Assembly (NCBI GenBank): GCA_004154925.1 | Contig: QJNS01000115.1 | Location: forward strand, 62,001-126,000 | Direction of reading: 5' to 3' | DNA: 64,000 bases | From: Monosporascus cannonballus | Taxonomy: Eukaryota; Ascomycota; Sordariomycetes; Xylariales | Shown: positions 11,363-27,179 of the stretch, in pieces | Position numbering within the stretch: the stretch's first letter is position 1 | Layout: each line of letters opens with the position of its first letter | Position numbers and translations under genes: made by a program | The notes under the pieces: model-generated | Seen by the model: the letters and a program-made list of their open reading frames with translations, nothing else | Databases searched by the model: none | Told to the model about the DNA's origin: nothing

Positions 11363-14300
11363 ATTACTTTAACCATAATTTATTTATTAATATTATAATC
11401 ATCTTAATTAAAATTTATTTGTTATTTTTAAATCCTAATACGTATAATAATTATAATCTGAATCCGTTACGTTATTATCTTTTTTTTCAAAATACGATAA
11501 ATCCGAATTTTTTTAATTTTACCGGGCCACGCCCTTAAAACAAAATATACGTACGCGTATTTTGAATTTCTGGTATTAATATAAAAAAATTAATATAACG
11601 TTTAAAAATTTTATTCGTAATTAAATTTTTTATAACGATTTAAGCTAAATTATTAATTCGATTATTCGGATTAATCGATTAATTAACATCTTAAAAAAAA
11701 ACAAATATATAAAAAATTATTAATATATAAAAATTAATAAAAATTCTTAATTCTGGTTAATTAAGATCTTATTATACGTAAATATTATAATATATTATAC
11801 GGGAAATTTATAACTTTTATAAAAAGGCCTAAATTCTGTTATCCGCCGGAAAAAATATTATTCGAAATTAAAATAATTTATATTATTTTAAATAAAAATT
11901 AATATTTTATAAAAATATTTACCTTTAATTAATTTAAATTTTTAAATTAAATAATTATATATTTTTAAAAAAAATAATAATCGTATAATACGAAACAAAA
12001 AACAAAGCGGTTCCGTAATAATAACGATCCGAATATTTTTATATATTTTTTTTATAATTTTAATTATTATAATTAAAATAATTTCCAAAATTAACGGCAA
12101 TTATTTACCTTATTTATTAAATAAATTTTTATTATTTTTAAGTTTATTACGGAATAATATCGATATATTAAAAGGGTTAAATATTTGCGAAAGTTATTAT
12201 ACGTTAAATTAAGATATAATTCGGTTAACGGAAAAAGTTAAAATAATTATATTAATCTTTTTATAATTATATAATTTTAATTAAAATAGGTTACGTTTTA
12301 TAATTAAATATAATAAAGTAATATTATATTTTAATATAATAATTTTAATATTTAAAATTATATTCGTAATATAACGTTTCGATACGGTACCGTTATACGG
12401 AATATTATTATTGTTTTTATTTATTATTATAGCCGTATTTTTAAAAAAGGATTAAAGTAATTTATATTTTGCCTTAATTAATATTATAAAATAAAATAAT
12501 TTTATAAAATATTATAATAATATCTGGTATTATTTAATATTTTTTATTAATTCGTAATTAATATTATTTAAATTTTATTCTTTATTTTTGTTAATACGTT
12601 TTATAAAAGTAATAAATAAAAGTTCCCCGGTTTTCCTAAATTAAAACGTATTTTATATAATAAGCGCCGTTTGATTTTTTTAAATATAATTAACGAAAAT
12701 AACGGTATTATTAACGGTATTTATGGCGTTTATCGAAATTTTTTTTAAAAAATATATAAATTTCCAAAAAAATAATTTTATTAATTTTCGAAATATTTTT
12801 ATTTTATTTATAAAAATTAAAAGATAATTAGTTATATACGGAAAATATAGGCCAGTTAAGCCAAAATAACCGATTTATATAATAAGAAATAATAATTTTT
12901 TTATTTTTGTTTTATTTTATATATAAATAAATCTTTTATTTATATTTATGTATATTTATTGGCCTTATAATATAACTGGAATGCATAAAATATAAATAAT
13001 TTTAAAAACGGATCGTTAATTTTTAAATAAAATAACGTAATTATATTAAGAATTGTCGAAATTTTACTTTTTCGAACTTTTTAATTTTTATATATAATAT
13101 TTATATATTTGCGTTATTTTTTCAAAAATTACGTATCCGATACGAATTATTTATAACAAAAGCGTTTGGGATATATGGAATTTCCCGGAATATTTCGATC
13201 GAAATTTTTTTAAAAGCCGAATTTACCGAATTTATAAAATATATATATTTTCTGTTAACTGTCGCCGAATTTAAATTTATTATGTTTAACGTAATTTCTA
13301 AATATTTTGGTCGTATCGGATAAATAAGGGAAATATTGTAAGATTTTAATTAAAACGTATTAATAAATAAAATTTTTTAAATAAAAATTATTATTATTAT
13401 TTGCTAATAATACGTTACTTAATAATATAAATATTTCAGCGGATAATTCGTAAGTATTTTATTTTTTAATTCGGAAATATAATTTATTTATATTATTTTT
13501 TAGGTGGCAAAATTTTAATTAAAACGTACCGAATAAGGTTTTTTTATTGGATAATTATGGAATCGGAAATATTTTTAATACGGCCGATATTTTATAAGGT
13601 GATATTTTTTTTAATTTTATTAAAAATAATAATTAACCGTTAATCGATATCGTTTTTATTAATAAAAATTTTCGAAATTATTACCGTTTTTTTAAAATAC
13701 CCAGGTTTATTTATGTTTTTCGTATATTATATAATATAATAACGTTAATTATATTAAACGGTTAATATTAATATTACAAATTTTTTATAAAGTTAATTAA
13801 TTTAATTATGGCAAAAAGATATTTTATTTCGATTAGATATTACGTTTTATAATTTTAAATTAAATACTTATTAATTCGATTTTAATATTAAATTTAATTC
13901 CGATAAAATATAAGCAAAAAATATAAAAAATATTTAATCGAAAGGGCGAATATTATAATTTATGGCTTATTAACGAATTTCTTTGGTCGAAAAATAATAT
14001 ATATAATGTTAATATTATTTTTTTTCGAAATTCGTTTTTAATTAAGTACCGTATATCCTTATAATATAAATTTTATATTTATTATGCTTTTTTGCGAAAT
14101 AGCAGTTACGTTATTCGGGATTTTTATAACGAAATTTTCGAATATATTTATTTTTTATTTCGGAATTTTTAATTTATTAAAGGATATCCGTTTCGGATTA
14201 AAAAGGATAATTAGGATTCCGAAAATATTCTGGCCGTAAGCCATAAAATTATGGAAATTAAGTTTATAAATTTTAATAATATCGTATTTATTGTTAATAA

Positions 14301-15564
14301 CGTAAGTAAACTTAATTAGCTGGATACGGCAAAAAACGAAAATTAATTTATAAATAATTTTAACATAATTATCCGAAAAAATTTTAGTACCGAATTTGTT
14401 AAGGATAATTTGGTTCCGGATAACCGTAATATCTTATATACGGAAAAAAATTATGATTTTATGGTATAAATTATCGATAACTTAATTAATAGTTTTAATT
14501 AAGGCGGTTTATTATTATCGTCGTCGTCGTCGGATAAACAAAATAAAGATTTATCGGACGAAAACGAATTATTAATATAATTTTTTATTTTTTTGTTATT
14601 TTATACTTTTTTATAAGTAATATAATATTTATATTATAATTTTAATATTAGTATAATTTTATTATTTACGTAATCCTGATTAATTAATTTCGGGATTATT
14701 TTATATATTATTATAATTATTTAATTATTATATTAACGTAATTTATTTATTTCCGGTAATAAAACCGTAAATAGGAAAATAATATTTTACGATACGGTAT
14801 ATAGTATAATTATTAACCAAATTAATATAAATAATTAAATTTATAATTTAGGTAATTTTAATTAATTATATCCTATTCGAACGTTTTGATTTTTATAAAA
14901 TCATATAAAAACATTATATTATTTATAATTAAATATAACGTATAGTTTTGGGTTAATCCGTAAATCCCGTTTGTAATTAATTTATTAATTAATATTTTTA
15001 AATATTTTTTGAAATTTTCTTTTTCCGTTTTGTTTTTTTTTACGTATTATTATAATTTATATATTAATAATTTTTTTTACGTTTTTAGGTTTTAAACTTT
15101 TATTCGTTTTAAGCATAATATTTACGTTTAATGTTTTTTGGAAAATTTTATTTGGATTATATAATAATGCCGAATATTTGAGGATTACGTATAAATATTT
15201 TTTACCGTATTTTTATATATAATTTATATATTTATTATTTAAATAATTCCGTAAATTATAATATTTATAAAATAATTATATAATATATATTTTCTAATTA
15301 AATAACTTGGTTTATAAAATTATAAATATTTTTTTCGTATCGTTTATATAATATCTAATTTATGTAATTCTTTTATTAAATTACGAAAGCCGTAATTAAT
15401 CGAAAATTCGTAATTAATTTAATAATTTAATAACTTATAAAATTAATATAATTTATTATAACGTAAATTTTGTTTTGCCGGTTATTATTATAAAAAATAT
15501 CCCGAATTATATTATTAATATTTAATGCTTATATAAATACCGTATTTTTCCGTAATAAAAAATC

Positions 15565-18500
15565 CTATTTATAATATAAATATTTCGTAATATTACCGAA
15601 TTTATAAATTTTTAATATTTATAAGATTTTTTTTAATTAATATATATTTATATTAATATTAAAACATAAAGTACTTATGTTTTTTTAATTTTCCATTATA
15701 TTAATATAACTTTATAACATGTAATTAATATTTGGAATCGGTTATATATAATATATATTTTCCGTAAGGAATATTTTATATTTTGAAATAATCAAATATT
15801 ATTTAATTAATACGAAAATATTTTAATTAAGATTACGCCGTCGGTTTTATTTTTTTCGCAAATTATTTTAATACCGGTTCTAGTTATTTTTTAATTTAAA
15901 ATCTTAATATCCGTTTTTAAGGTTATTTTTTAAGCGCAAATTATTTTTCGAAAATATTATTAACGAATTTAATTCTTTTAGCTAAGTAAATAAAGTTTTT
16001 TTGGGTTTATTCGGGATATATTATCGAAAATTATAACGGAAATTACCGTTATTATATCGGCAAAAATTTTCTTTACCCTTTATAATATCGTAAAATATAT
16101 AAAGATATATATTATAATATGGATTTCGGGTATTAAATAAAAAGAATTAATTAATAATTATTATATTATAAATAATATAATTTTATATATTAAAATCTAA
16201 TAAATATTTATAATTATGAAAAATTATAATTAAATAATTATAATAATTATATTTAATATATATTTAATCGAAATAATTTTATATTTTATATTAAGAAATT
16301 TATAATAAAATATACATTTTGTATAATTTATATATAATTATTAAATATTTTCCTTATATGTTATTATTTTGTTATAAAAAATAACGTTAATCTTTTTATT
16401 TATATTTAATAATTTATATAAATTTAATAATTTGCATATTTATAATTATATAATTATAAAATTTATTAATTATTCGTAAACTTTATTCGTATATTATAAA
16501 TTTTTAAATATTCTGTATTAATATTAATAATATATTCGATAATTATTTAATATACGAATTTTACATTATTTATTATATTATATATTTTTTATTTATTCTT
16601 TTAATTTTAAATAAACCGAATTTATATTAATAAATATATAATATTATTAAACTTTCTAATTCTAATTATTTATTAATGTATATTTAATATTATATAATTA
16701 TTATAATAATATTACCGCCATTTATTAAAATAAAATACGGTAATTATATCCGGAAAATATATAACGATTTTATAAAAAATTAAAACGTATATAAAAATTA
16801 TAATAACGTTAAATTAACTTTTAATACGAATTATATTAATTGCGGCATTATTTTCCGTATTTTAACTTTTATTATATATATTATTTTTTTAAATTTTACC
16901 TTAACCCATAAAATAAATCTTTTTGAAGTTAAATAATTATTCGATAAAATCCTAATATTATAAGGTTTTTATAAAGTAAATTTTATTATTATATGCAAAA
17001 AAACTTATATTATTTATTATTATATATATATTAACGTATATATTATTTATGATAATTTCGGAATAATATTTATATAAATATTCCGGGATTTTAATTATAT
17101 ATATGTAATTTATAAACTGTTTATAAAAATATATTTATATATTTTAACGATATTTAAATTTTATTTTTATTAAACCCCGAAAATGTTATTAAATGATATA
17201 TAATATTGTTCGTTTTTTTCTTTATATTAAAATATAATAATAAAATTATCGATACGGATAATATAAATTTTTAAATAATAAGTTTTTAAAACTGTAAAAT
17301 AAATATCCTTTATATTATAAATTTAACCGGCGTATATTCTTTTAAAAAACCGTATAATTCGGGCCGTTAGCCGTTTTGGAAATTTATAATTTATAACGAT
17401 TTATATAATATAAGTAATATTAAGGATATAATAATTGTATAATCCAAATTAAAAAAAAATATAAAACCGTAATATATCTTATAGTATATATTATATAAAC
17501 GTTATTTTCATAATATTTAGTAAAAAGAAAATCCGTAATTATATGTAATTAATTGCCGAATAAATAACTTTATATAAAAGTTAAATTTTTAGGTACCGCG
17601 GTATATTTGGTATTAATATTAAGGATTTCGGCGGTTACCCGGAATATCTAATTATTATTATATTTATATAAAATTTTAATGCAAAGGAATTCTTAGAACC
17701 AGCCAGGGACTTAGTTACGCCGACAAAGGGAAAACGCGGCGAAGGGAAAAAAATTAAATCCGGCCGTCGACTTTTATTAAGGGAACCAAAAAGCCTTAAT
17801 TCGAAAAAAAAAACAATTACCAAAATTTCCAATAAAATAACGATAAAATATAAAGGCGGTTTCGAAAAATATTAATTAGGACCGTATGCCGATAAATACT
17901 AGTTTTAATTATAAAAAAAATAAAGTTATAAAACGTAATTAATAAAGATTTATTATAAATCTGAGATTTTAAACGTTTCGAATTAATATTTAAAAAAAAC
18001 GGATATCGGAATTATTATATTAATATTAAGAAAATGGCTTTTTTAATATTAGTAAAGAATTATTTATATTATTTATTTACCTTTATAATCAAGTTTTTAC
18101 CTTAATTATTAAACCCGGATTAAAATATTTTAACAATTGGAAAAAATAATAATATTTTAGGAATTAATACGATAAATTAAAAAAAAGAAATCGGAAAATA
18201 AAATTTAAACAATTTTAGTTCGGCGTCGTAGATTAAACGCTATAAATTAAAAAGATAATTTGTTAATAACCGTAATAAATTATAATTCGAATTACGTAAT
18301 ATAAAGTTCCGTTAATTCTTTTAATTAAAGGAATTTAATATATATTTATTACGGCATATAATTAATCTGGATTAAAACGAATTAATATTTTATATAACGT
18401 TTAACAAATTAAAAATTAATAGAAATTATGAATTTAATAAGTAAATAATATATTAATAATTTTAATTAATATTATATAAATATTTATAATTATCGCGTTT

Positions 18501-21500
18501 TATAACCGTAATGTTATGCCGAAGCCGAATACGTTTTTTGTTATCGGCCTTAATTAAAACCGGTAACATTTCGTTTTTTATTTTTTAATTTAATATGGTA
18601 ATTATTTTTTAATTTGTTATTAATATTATTATCCGATAAATACTGTTTATTTTTAACGCCTAATTTCTTAATTTCGATAAAGATTATTATTTTAATTCTT
18701 TTTCCAATATATTATTTATAATATCGGGTTACGGATTATAACGTTTTGACGACGCCGGCGATTCCGGTAATAATATAAAAGCAAATAAATTATGTAAATA
18801 TAGATACGGTAATAAAAATAAGGTTGGGAAGTTAAAAATATTTGGGAATAATAGGTTTTATGTTAATATTATAAATAAAGGGAATAAAATAAGTTCTTAA
18901 GTAAAATTATTTAATACGTTATAAATTATACGTATAAATATAGGTATTATTATAACCGAAATTACGATTCCAAATCGTAAAAACGTATAAATTATATGCC
19001 GGTTTGGTATTTAAATTATTGAGATTATTATTAAACCGTTAACTACCAATTTAAATCGAACGATTGTATACGGTATATTTTAATTAGGACGGGACGTAAT
19101 TTAAGGCGGCCTTATAATTTTTTCCAATATTTGTCAAGCTTATAACGTAATAATAATCCGTAATTTATATAAATTAATTTATAATATAAAAATATAATAC
19201 TGTTATTTTCGATTAAGCGAATTTTGCCATTTGCGGAAAATTATTTATGCTTTTTGTAAAATTAAAAATATAACTTTTCTATATATAATATATAATATAA
19301 AAAATAAATAATTTTTTAAAATATTTTAATATTATTATTTATCGAAACCGGGAACCGCCTTAATTAATTTAATTATATTTTAAATTAAATATGGATTTTT
19401 AATTTTATTTAATTTATTTAGGAACTTATTAAATAAAAATTATTTAAATTTAATAAAAATAAATATTTATTTTATTGTTTTATTTTTAAACGGAAATAAA
19501 TACATAAAAAATAATTTATTCGCCCGTTATTTATATTAGGATTTTATTATTTCTTAAATAATTATTTTTACTAAACTAATTTTTAATTATTTTTACGTAA
19601 ATATTTTCGAATTTAAAAGTTCGAATATATAAAAGCAATTAAACATATATATGTTATAATAAAAATTAACCGGAATTAAGTTATTACGGTTTTTTTAATA
19701 TAATAATTTCCTTTTTTTTAAATATATTAAAATTGCTTTATGTATATATTTGCTATTAAATAATACGTATTATTAAGGCCTTATTTTTATTTAATATCGT
19801 AAGTTAAAATTATTTTATTTTGGAAATTTACGGATAATATTTTGGCCGGTGGAAAATTAAAATTAATATTCGATAATTAATTTGTTTTAATCGAAATTAT
19901 TTGTAATAAATTATATTTCGTTTTTTATTATTTAAGTCTGTTACGTTATTTTTTATTATAACTTTATATTTTTATAAGTAATATAATTTTTGGTTTATTG
20001 GATTTAAATTATTTTCGTTATTTTAACTTTTTTTAAAATAAATAATTTAATTCCATATTTATTAATTATTTAAAAAAGTATAAATAACATAATTTATTTA
20101 TAATTAATTATTTTTAATCGTTTATAATTATAAATTATTTAATTAGATCGTTATTATAAATTTTTAATAAAAAACCTTTACGGCATATTGTATTATATTA
20201 TTCGATTAATATTTAAAATATTTATATTTAATTTAAAAATAATAACAAATATAATAATATAAATAAAATTATACGATTATTTTAAGTTATTATATATGCG
20301 AATTTAATTTCCTTAAAATATTTCGGAATTATAAAATTTAATAATTTTTTTTATAACTTTTAATAAATATTTTTAATTTACCATAATCATAATTAAGTAA
20401 TTACAGATATTTATAATTTTCGCCTTATTATTAATATAAATAATAATTTTAATAATAAAACGTAAATTATTAAATTAAATTTAAAAATATTATTTAATAA
20501 TCCAGATATATTAATTATTAAGAAATTTAAATATTTTTAATTTAAACGTTAACTTTTAAATATAAAGAAAATAATAATATTATTTTCGAAATAATTAATA
20601 TTAAAATATTAAATTTCCGCTTTATAACGATATTTAGTTAGGCTGCCGATTTAACGAAAACTGTTATATTTCGTTATTATTTTTATAATATTATTAATAA
20701 TTATTATATATATAAATTAATATATATAAATAAGGAAAATAAAATATAAATTATAAATATTAATATATTTAAACCGAGAATTTTTTTATTTTAATAATAA
20801 ATATATTTCGTAAATAATAATTAAATTATATTATTATTTAAAAATGAAATTTTATATAATAATTTGAAATTAATCGTTTAATATTTGTTTAAAATTAAAA
20901 ATAATATAGTTATATTATTTAGCAATTATACGGTCAAATATTTTTGGATTAAATTTTTTCGTATTTACAAATATTAAGATAAAAATAAAATATAAAATTA
21001 TTAATATAAAAATCCGTTATTTTTCTTATTAATTTAATTAATAATATAATTTGGATAATAATTAAATTAAATAATTAAAAATTTTCCAAAATTGATTTTA
21101 ATAACGAAAAAATATTAAAATTTCCGAAAACCAGATTATTTACTATATCGATTTATTTTTTCCGTAAAATATGGCCTTATTTATTAAATATAACGCTTAA
21201 TATAAGGCAAATAAACCGACGGCGTAACATTTTTATAAGGTTATTAACCGTATATATAATATTAGCATATAGGTTAATAACGTTTATATTAATAAGAAAT
21301 TTGTAAAAATATTAAATAAAAATAAATATTTTGTTTTAAAAAGTTAAATATTCGAAAATTTAAGGTATTTATCTTAAATTTTCAAATATATTATTTGCAC
21401 TTAATTAATTAAAAAAATATATTTCGGGATTTATTATGGACGATTTTAAATCTTTTATATTATTATTTTGGCTTATAAAGTTATATTTTTATTATATTAG

Positions 21501-21932
21501 CTTAAGGGAAATAAAATATTATAACATATATTAATTAAGATTTCGGACCATTATTTTATTATAATAATTTTTATTTCGTATTAATTAAAATTATAATTAT
21601 ATTAAAACATAAATATTTTAATTTTGCGTTAAATTATAAAGGTTAAAATATTGGGAATTTCGTAATTAATATATATTATTAAAATTAATATAAATAAATT
21701 TTGCGAATTTGTATAAAACTTATTAAACGGAACGAAAAAATTATAATTTGTTATTAGACCTTATTTTAAAGGTTTTGTTATTTTTGTAGGTATTATTTTT
21801 AAAGGAGTTTAATTAATATATTGGACCCTTAATAAATATTTCTTAATTAAAAGCTATAGCTGTGGCTACGGCTGCTGCGCCGCAGGCGCAGCCACAACCT
21901 CCAAAATGGGGTCCTGATCAAGATAAGGTAAA
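15565..21932 (+). repeat. Left arm of giant inverted repeat
   Basis: About 6.4 kb that pairs, as reverse complement, with 22081-26789 plus 33434-35131. Anchors checked by eye include TGATCA at 21915 against 22093 and GCTATAGC at 21853 against 22153, which give the same axis at 22006.5. Others are the GCGTTTTATAACCGTAA string near 18490 against about 25550, TTTAATTAAGG... near 19360 against 24690, and the string around 15600-15700 against 34980-35090. The arm is strongly RIP-like, so identity between arms is only moderate. A GC-richer patch at 17690-17830 is open in more than one frame, but I could not assign a family. Confidence 0.85.
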
Positions 21933-22080
21933 AAATTATAATAAAAATTCTTTTTATAACAAACGGATAATTAGCGAAAATGAAAAACAAATAATCGAAA
22001 TTACGTAAATACCTGGTGATATAAGGTTTTAAAATTACGCATTAACTTTTTCGAACGTCGCATACTTTTTTTTATTAAAC
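21933..22080. other. Unpaired loop of the giant inverted repeat
   Basis: 148 nt between the arms with no inverted partner. It retains CA and TG steps (for example AACAAACGG, AATGAAAAACAAA, CCTGGTGAT) that are nearly absent in the arms. This is the expected result if RIP mutates paired or duplicated DNA and ignores unique DNA. No coding frame of note. Confidence 0.75.
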
Positions 22081-25000
22081 CTTGCCTCATCGTGATCAGA
22101 ACCTTATTTTGGAGATTATGGCTGCGCTTGCGACGCAGCAGCCGTAACCACAGCTATAGCTTTTAATCAAGAAGTATCTGTTAAGGGTTTAATGTATTAA
22201 TTAAATTCCTTTAAGAATTATTTTTACAAAACTAACAAAATTTCCAAAATAAGGCCTAATAGTAAATTATGATTTTTTGGCCTTAATTAATATTGTTTTA
22301 TGTAAATTTGTAAAAATTATTAATAATAATTTTCGTAATATATATTAATTAGGAATTTTTTAACGTTATAACTTACATAATTTAACGCAAAAATAAACTT
22401 TATATTTTTTAATATATTTTTTGTTTTAATTTGAATAAGGAATTAATTATTAAAGGAGGAAAATAACTTATAATTATGATAAGTACTTACCATAACCGTT
22501 TATTTTTTCTGGGTCAGCATAATAATAATATAACCTTACGAACCGAAAAAAATAATATATAAGGCTTATAATTGTTTATAATAAACCTTAAAATATATTT
22601 ATTTTAATTAATTAATTACGCGAAAAATATTAAAAGGTTTTAAAAAAATATTTTAATTTTTCGAATATTTAACTTTTTGAAATAAAATCTTTATTTTTAT
22701 TTGATATTTTTACCGGTTTTTTATTAATATAAACGTAATTAACCTATATGCTAATATTATGTGTACGGCCGGTAACTTTATAGAAATTTTGCGGTGTCGA
22801 TTTATTCGCCTTATATTAAATATTATATTTAACGGATAAGGCCGTATTTTGCGAAAAAAATAAGTCGATATAGTATATAATCTGGTTTTCGGAAAACTTA
22901 ATATTTTTTTCGTTATTAAAATAAGTTTTAAAAAAATTTTAATTATTTAATTTTTTTGGTTAATAACCGATTTAATTATTATTTAAATTTTATTATTAAT
23001 TAAGTTAGCAAAAAAATAACGAATTTTTATATTAATAGTTTTATATTTTATTTTTATTTTAATATTTGCTGGTATAAAAAAAACTTAATCCAGAAATATT
23101 CGACTATATAATTGCCAAATAATATAATTATATTATTTTTGGTTTTAAAAAATATCGAATAATTAATTTTAAATTATTATATTAAATTTTATTTTCAAAT
23201 TACGATATAATTTGGTTATTATTAACGAAATATATTTATTATTAAAATAATAAAATATCCAATTTAAATATATTAATATCGGTAATTTACGTTTTAAATT
23301 TTTTATTTATATATATTAATTTATGCATATAATAATTACGAATAATATTATAAATTAAAATCGTAATATATAACAATTTTCCTTAAATTGGCGGTTTAAT
23401 TAAATATAATTATATGGCAAAAGTCCGGCGTTTTAGTATTAATTATTTCGAAATTAATAATATTATTTTCCTTATATTTAAAGGTTAACGTCCGAATTAA
23501 GCGTATTTAGATTTTTTAATAATTAATAATTTTGGGCCATTAAATAATATTATATTAATTTAATTTAAAAATTTATATTTTATTATTAAGATTATTATTT
23601 AAGTTAATAATAAGGCGAAAACTATATATATCCGTAATTATTTAATTAAAACCATAATAAACCCGGGGTATTTGTTAAAAATTATAAAAAATTATTAAAT
23701 TTTATAATTCCGAAAAATTTTATGGCAATAAAGTTTAAATATATAATAATTTAAAGTAATTGGACGGTTTTATCCGTATTGTTATATTTATTATTATATT
23801 TATTTTAAGTATAAATATTCCGGATATTAATTAAATAATATAATAAAATATATTATAAACGTTTTCGATTAAGAATTTATAATAACGATTTAATTAAACG
23901 GTTTACTATTATAAATAATTAAATATAATTAATTATAAATAAGTTATATTATTTATACTTTATTAAATATTTAATAAATATAAAATTGAATTATTTATTT
24001 TTAAAAAGAAATTAAAATAATAAAAAAGATTTAAATTCGGTAAATTAAAAATTAAATTATTTATAAATATATAAAGGTTATAATAAAAATAACATAACGG
24101 ATTCGGATAATAAGGAAAACGATACGTAATTTATCGTAAATAAACCCGATTAAAACAAAATAATTATCGAATTTTAATTTTAATTTTCGGCAAATTAAAA
24201 AATTACTTTTAAATTTTCGAAATAAAATAATTTTAAGTTACAATATTAAATAAAAATAAAGCCTTAATAATACGCATTATGTAATAATAAATATATACGT
24301 AAAGTGATTTTTAATATATTTAAAAAAAACGTAATTATTACGTTCAAAAAACCGTAATAACTTAATTCGGGCTAAATATTATTATAATATATATATGTTT
24401 AATTTTTTTTATATATCCGAATTTTTAAATTCAAAAATACCCGTATAAATATAATTAAAAACCGGTTTGGTAAAGGCGGTTATTTAAGAAGTAATAAAGT
24501 TTTTATATAAATAATAAGCAAACAAATTATTTTTTATATAATCGTTTTCGTTTAACAGCAAAAAAATAAAATAAATATTTATTTTTATTATATTTAAATT
24601 ATTTTTATTTAATAAATTTTTAATTAAATTAAATAAAATTAAAAGTTTATATTTAATTTAAAATATAATCGAATTAATTAAGGCGGTTTCCGAACTTAAT
24701 AAATAATAATATTAGAATATTTTAAAAAACCGTTCAGTTTTAATATTATATATAATATATAAAAAAGTTATATTTCCGATTTTCTAAAAAATAAAAATAA
24801 TATTTCGTAAATAACAGAATTTATTTAATCAAAAATAATAGCGCTATATTTTTATATTACAAATTAATTTATATAGATTACGGATTATCATTATGTTATT
24901 AATTTAATAAATATTGGAAATAATTATAAGGTTGCCGTAAATTATATTTGGTCCTAATTAAGGCATATCGTATACGGTCGTTCGGTTTAAACCGGCGGCC

Positions 25001-26789
25001 GATAATTTAACGGTAATCCCAATAATTTAAAATTTAAACCGATATATAATTTATATATTTTTACGATTTAAAATCGTAATTTTAATTATAACGACGTTTA
25101 TATTTATATATATAATTTACAATATATTAAATAATTTTGATTAAAAGTTTATTTCGTTTTTTTATTTATAATATTGACGTAAAACTTAATATTTTTTAAT
25201 ATTTTTAATTTTTTAACGCCGTTTTCGTTATTGCATTTATATTCCTATAATTCGTTTATTTTTATATTATTACCGGAATCGCCGGGATTATTAAAATATA
25301 ATTATCCGTAACCCGATATTATAAATAATATGTCGGCAAAAAAAGCCGAAAAAATAATTTTTATCGAAATTAAAAAATCGTATAAAAAATAAATAATACT
25401 TATTTAATAATAATAAAAATAATAAGTTAAAAGATAATTAAAATAATAAATTAAAAAATAAAAAACTAAATTTTGCCAGTTTTAATTAAGGCTTAGAATA
25501 AAAAACGCGTTCGATTTGGGTATAACGTTACGGTTATAAAACGCAATAATTATAAATATTTACATAATATTAATTAAACTTATTAATATATTATTTATTC
25601 ATTATATTCATTATTTTTATTAATTTTTAATTTATTATGCTTTTTACGGAATATTAATTCGTTTTAATTCGGACTAATTATATATTATAATAAATATATA
25701 ATAAATTTTTAATTAAAAAATTAACAAAATTTTATATTAGGTAATTCGAATCATAATCCATTACGGTTATTAGCAAATTGTCTTTTTACCTTATAGCTCT
25801 TAATTTATAATACCGAATTAAAACTTTTTAAATTTTATTTTTCGGTTTTTTTTAAGTTCGTTATATTAATTCTTAAAATATTTTTGTCTTTTATAATTTT
25901 TAAAATACCTTAATTCAGATTCAATAATTAAAATACAAAATCGATTATATAAGTAAATAAATAATATGGATAATCTTTCGTTAATATTAAAAAAGTTATT
26001 TTTTCGTTATTAATATAATTATTCCGGCGTTTATTTTTTTAAATATTAATTCGAAAAGTTTAAAATCTTAAATTTATAATAAATCTTTATTCATTATATG
26101 TTATAATTTTAATTTTTTATAATTAAGATTAAAATTTATTAGCGTACGGTTTTAATTAATATTTTTCCAAACCGCCCGTATATTTTATCGCTATTTTGTT
26201 AAAAAATTTAATAATTATTTGTGTTTTAAATAAAAGCCTTTTAATTCCCTTAATAAAAATTAACGGCCGGATTTAACTTTTCTTCCTTATTGCGTTTTTC
26301 TATCGGCGTAATTAAATCCCTAATTGGTTTTAAAATTCCTTTATATTAAAATTTTATATAGGTTTAATAATAATCGGATATTCTGGGTAACCGCGAAAAT
26401 TTTTAATATTAATACCGAATATACCACAGTATTTAAAAACCTAATTTTTATATAAAGTTATTTGTTCCGCAACTAATTATATATAATTACGGATTTGTTT
26501 TATTTAATATTATGAAAATAATATTTACATAATATATACTATAAAAAATATTATAATTTTATATTTTTCCTCATTAAGATTAAAAAATTACTATATTCCT
26601 AATATTATCTATATTATGCAAATCATGATGAATTATAAATTCCCAAAACCGATTAACGGCTTTAATTATACGGTTTTTTTAAAAAGAATATACGCCAGTT
26701 AAATTTATAATATAAACAATATTTATTTCGCGGTTCCAAAAACTTATTATTTAATAATCCGTATTATCCGTATTAATAATTTTATTATT

Positions 26790-27142
26790 TGTCACGACCT
26801 GACCAGCCACGGCCTCCAGGAACGGTCGCAACAGAGAGGGTCAAAAACACTATATGGATTAGGTCACGCAATGGATCACCAACTTACTGATGGTAAGCCA
26901 GTAAGCCGGATTACCAACTTATTGATGGTGATCCAGTTAACAAAATAAGGATATATACGTTTATCATTTCCATAATTTAAATAGCTTTAACTTGCAATAT
27001 AATATCGTTACCTAAGGCACCTTTAACATTACGAAACGTAATATGTTATTATATTTATTACTCAGATTCCCACGATATTCCTGTTAACATAAACCCGTCA
27101 ATTTAAAATTTAATAATTGGTTAAACCTTATAATCCGTTATA
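26790..27142 (+). repeat. 5' LTR of copy 1
   Basis: 353 bp starting TGTCACGACC and ending CCGTTATA (RIP form of CCGTCACA). It holds about two units of a 35-bp ACCAACTTACTG-type repeat seen also in copy 3. Less mutated than the 3' LTR. Confidence 0.9.
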
Positions 27143-27179
27143 CGTTACAAACTTTTATTTAATAATACGGTCAAACTTT

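Larger units (their letters stand above)
6291..15564. repeat. RIP-degraded AT-rich repeat block
   Basis: About 9.3 kb of very AT-rich DNA without an intact gene. In a sample counted by eye (12001-12060) there are nine TA, four CG, one CA and no TG steps, the pattern left by RIP acting on CA. The first 150 bp (6291-6440) are AT-rich but still contain CA and TG, so they look unmutated. Degenerate frames exist, including a plus-strand reading ending near 14580 with a Ser-run and an acidic tail, but I could not assign a family. It is presumably several decayed transposons. The spared MITE and simple repeats inside are listed separately. Confidence 0.7.
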
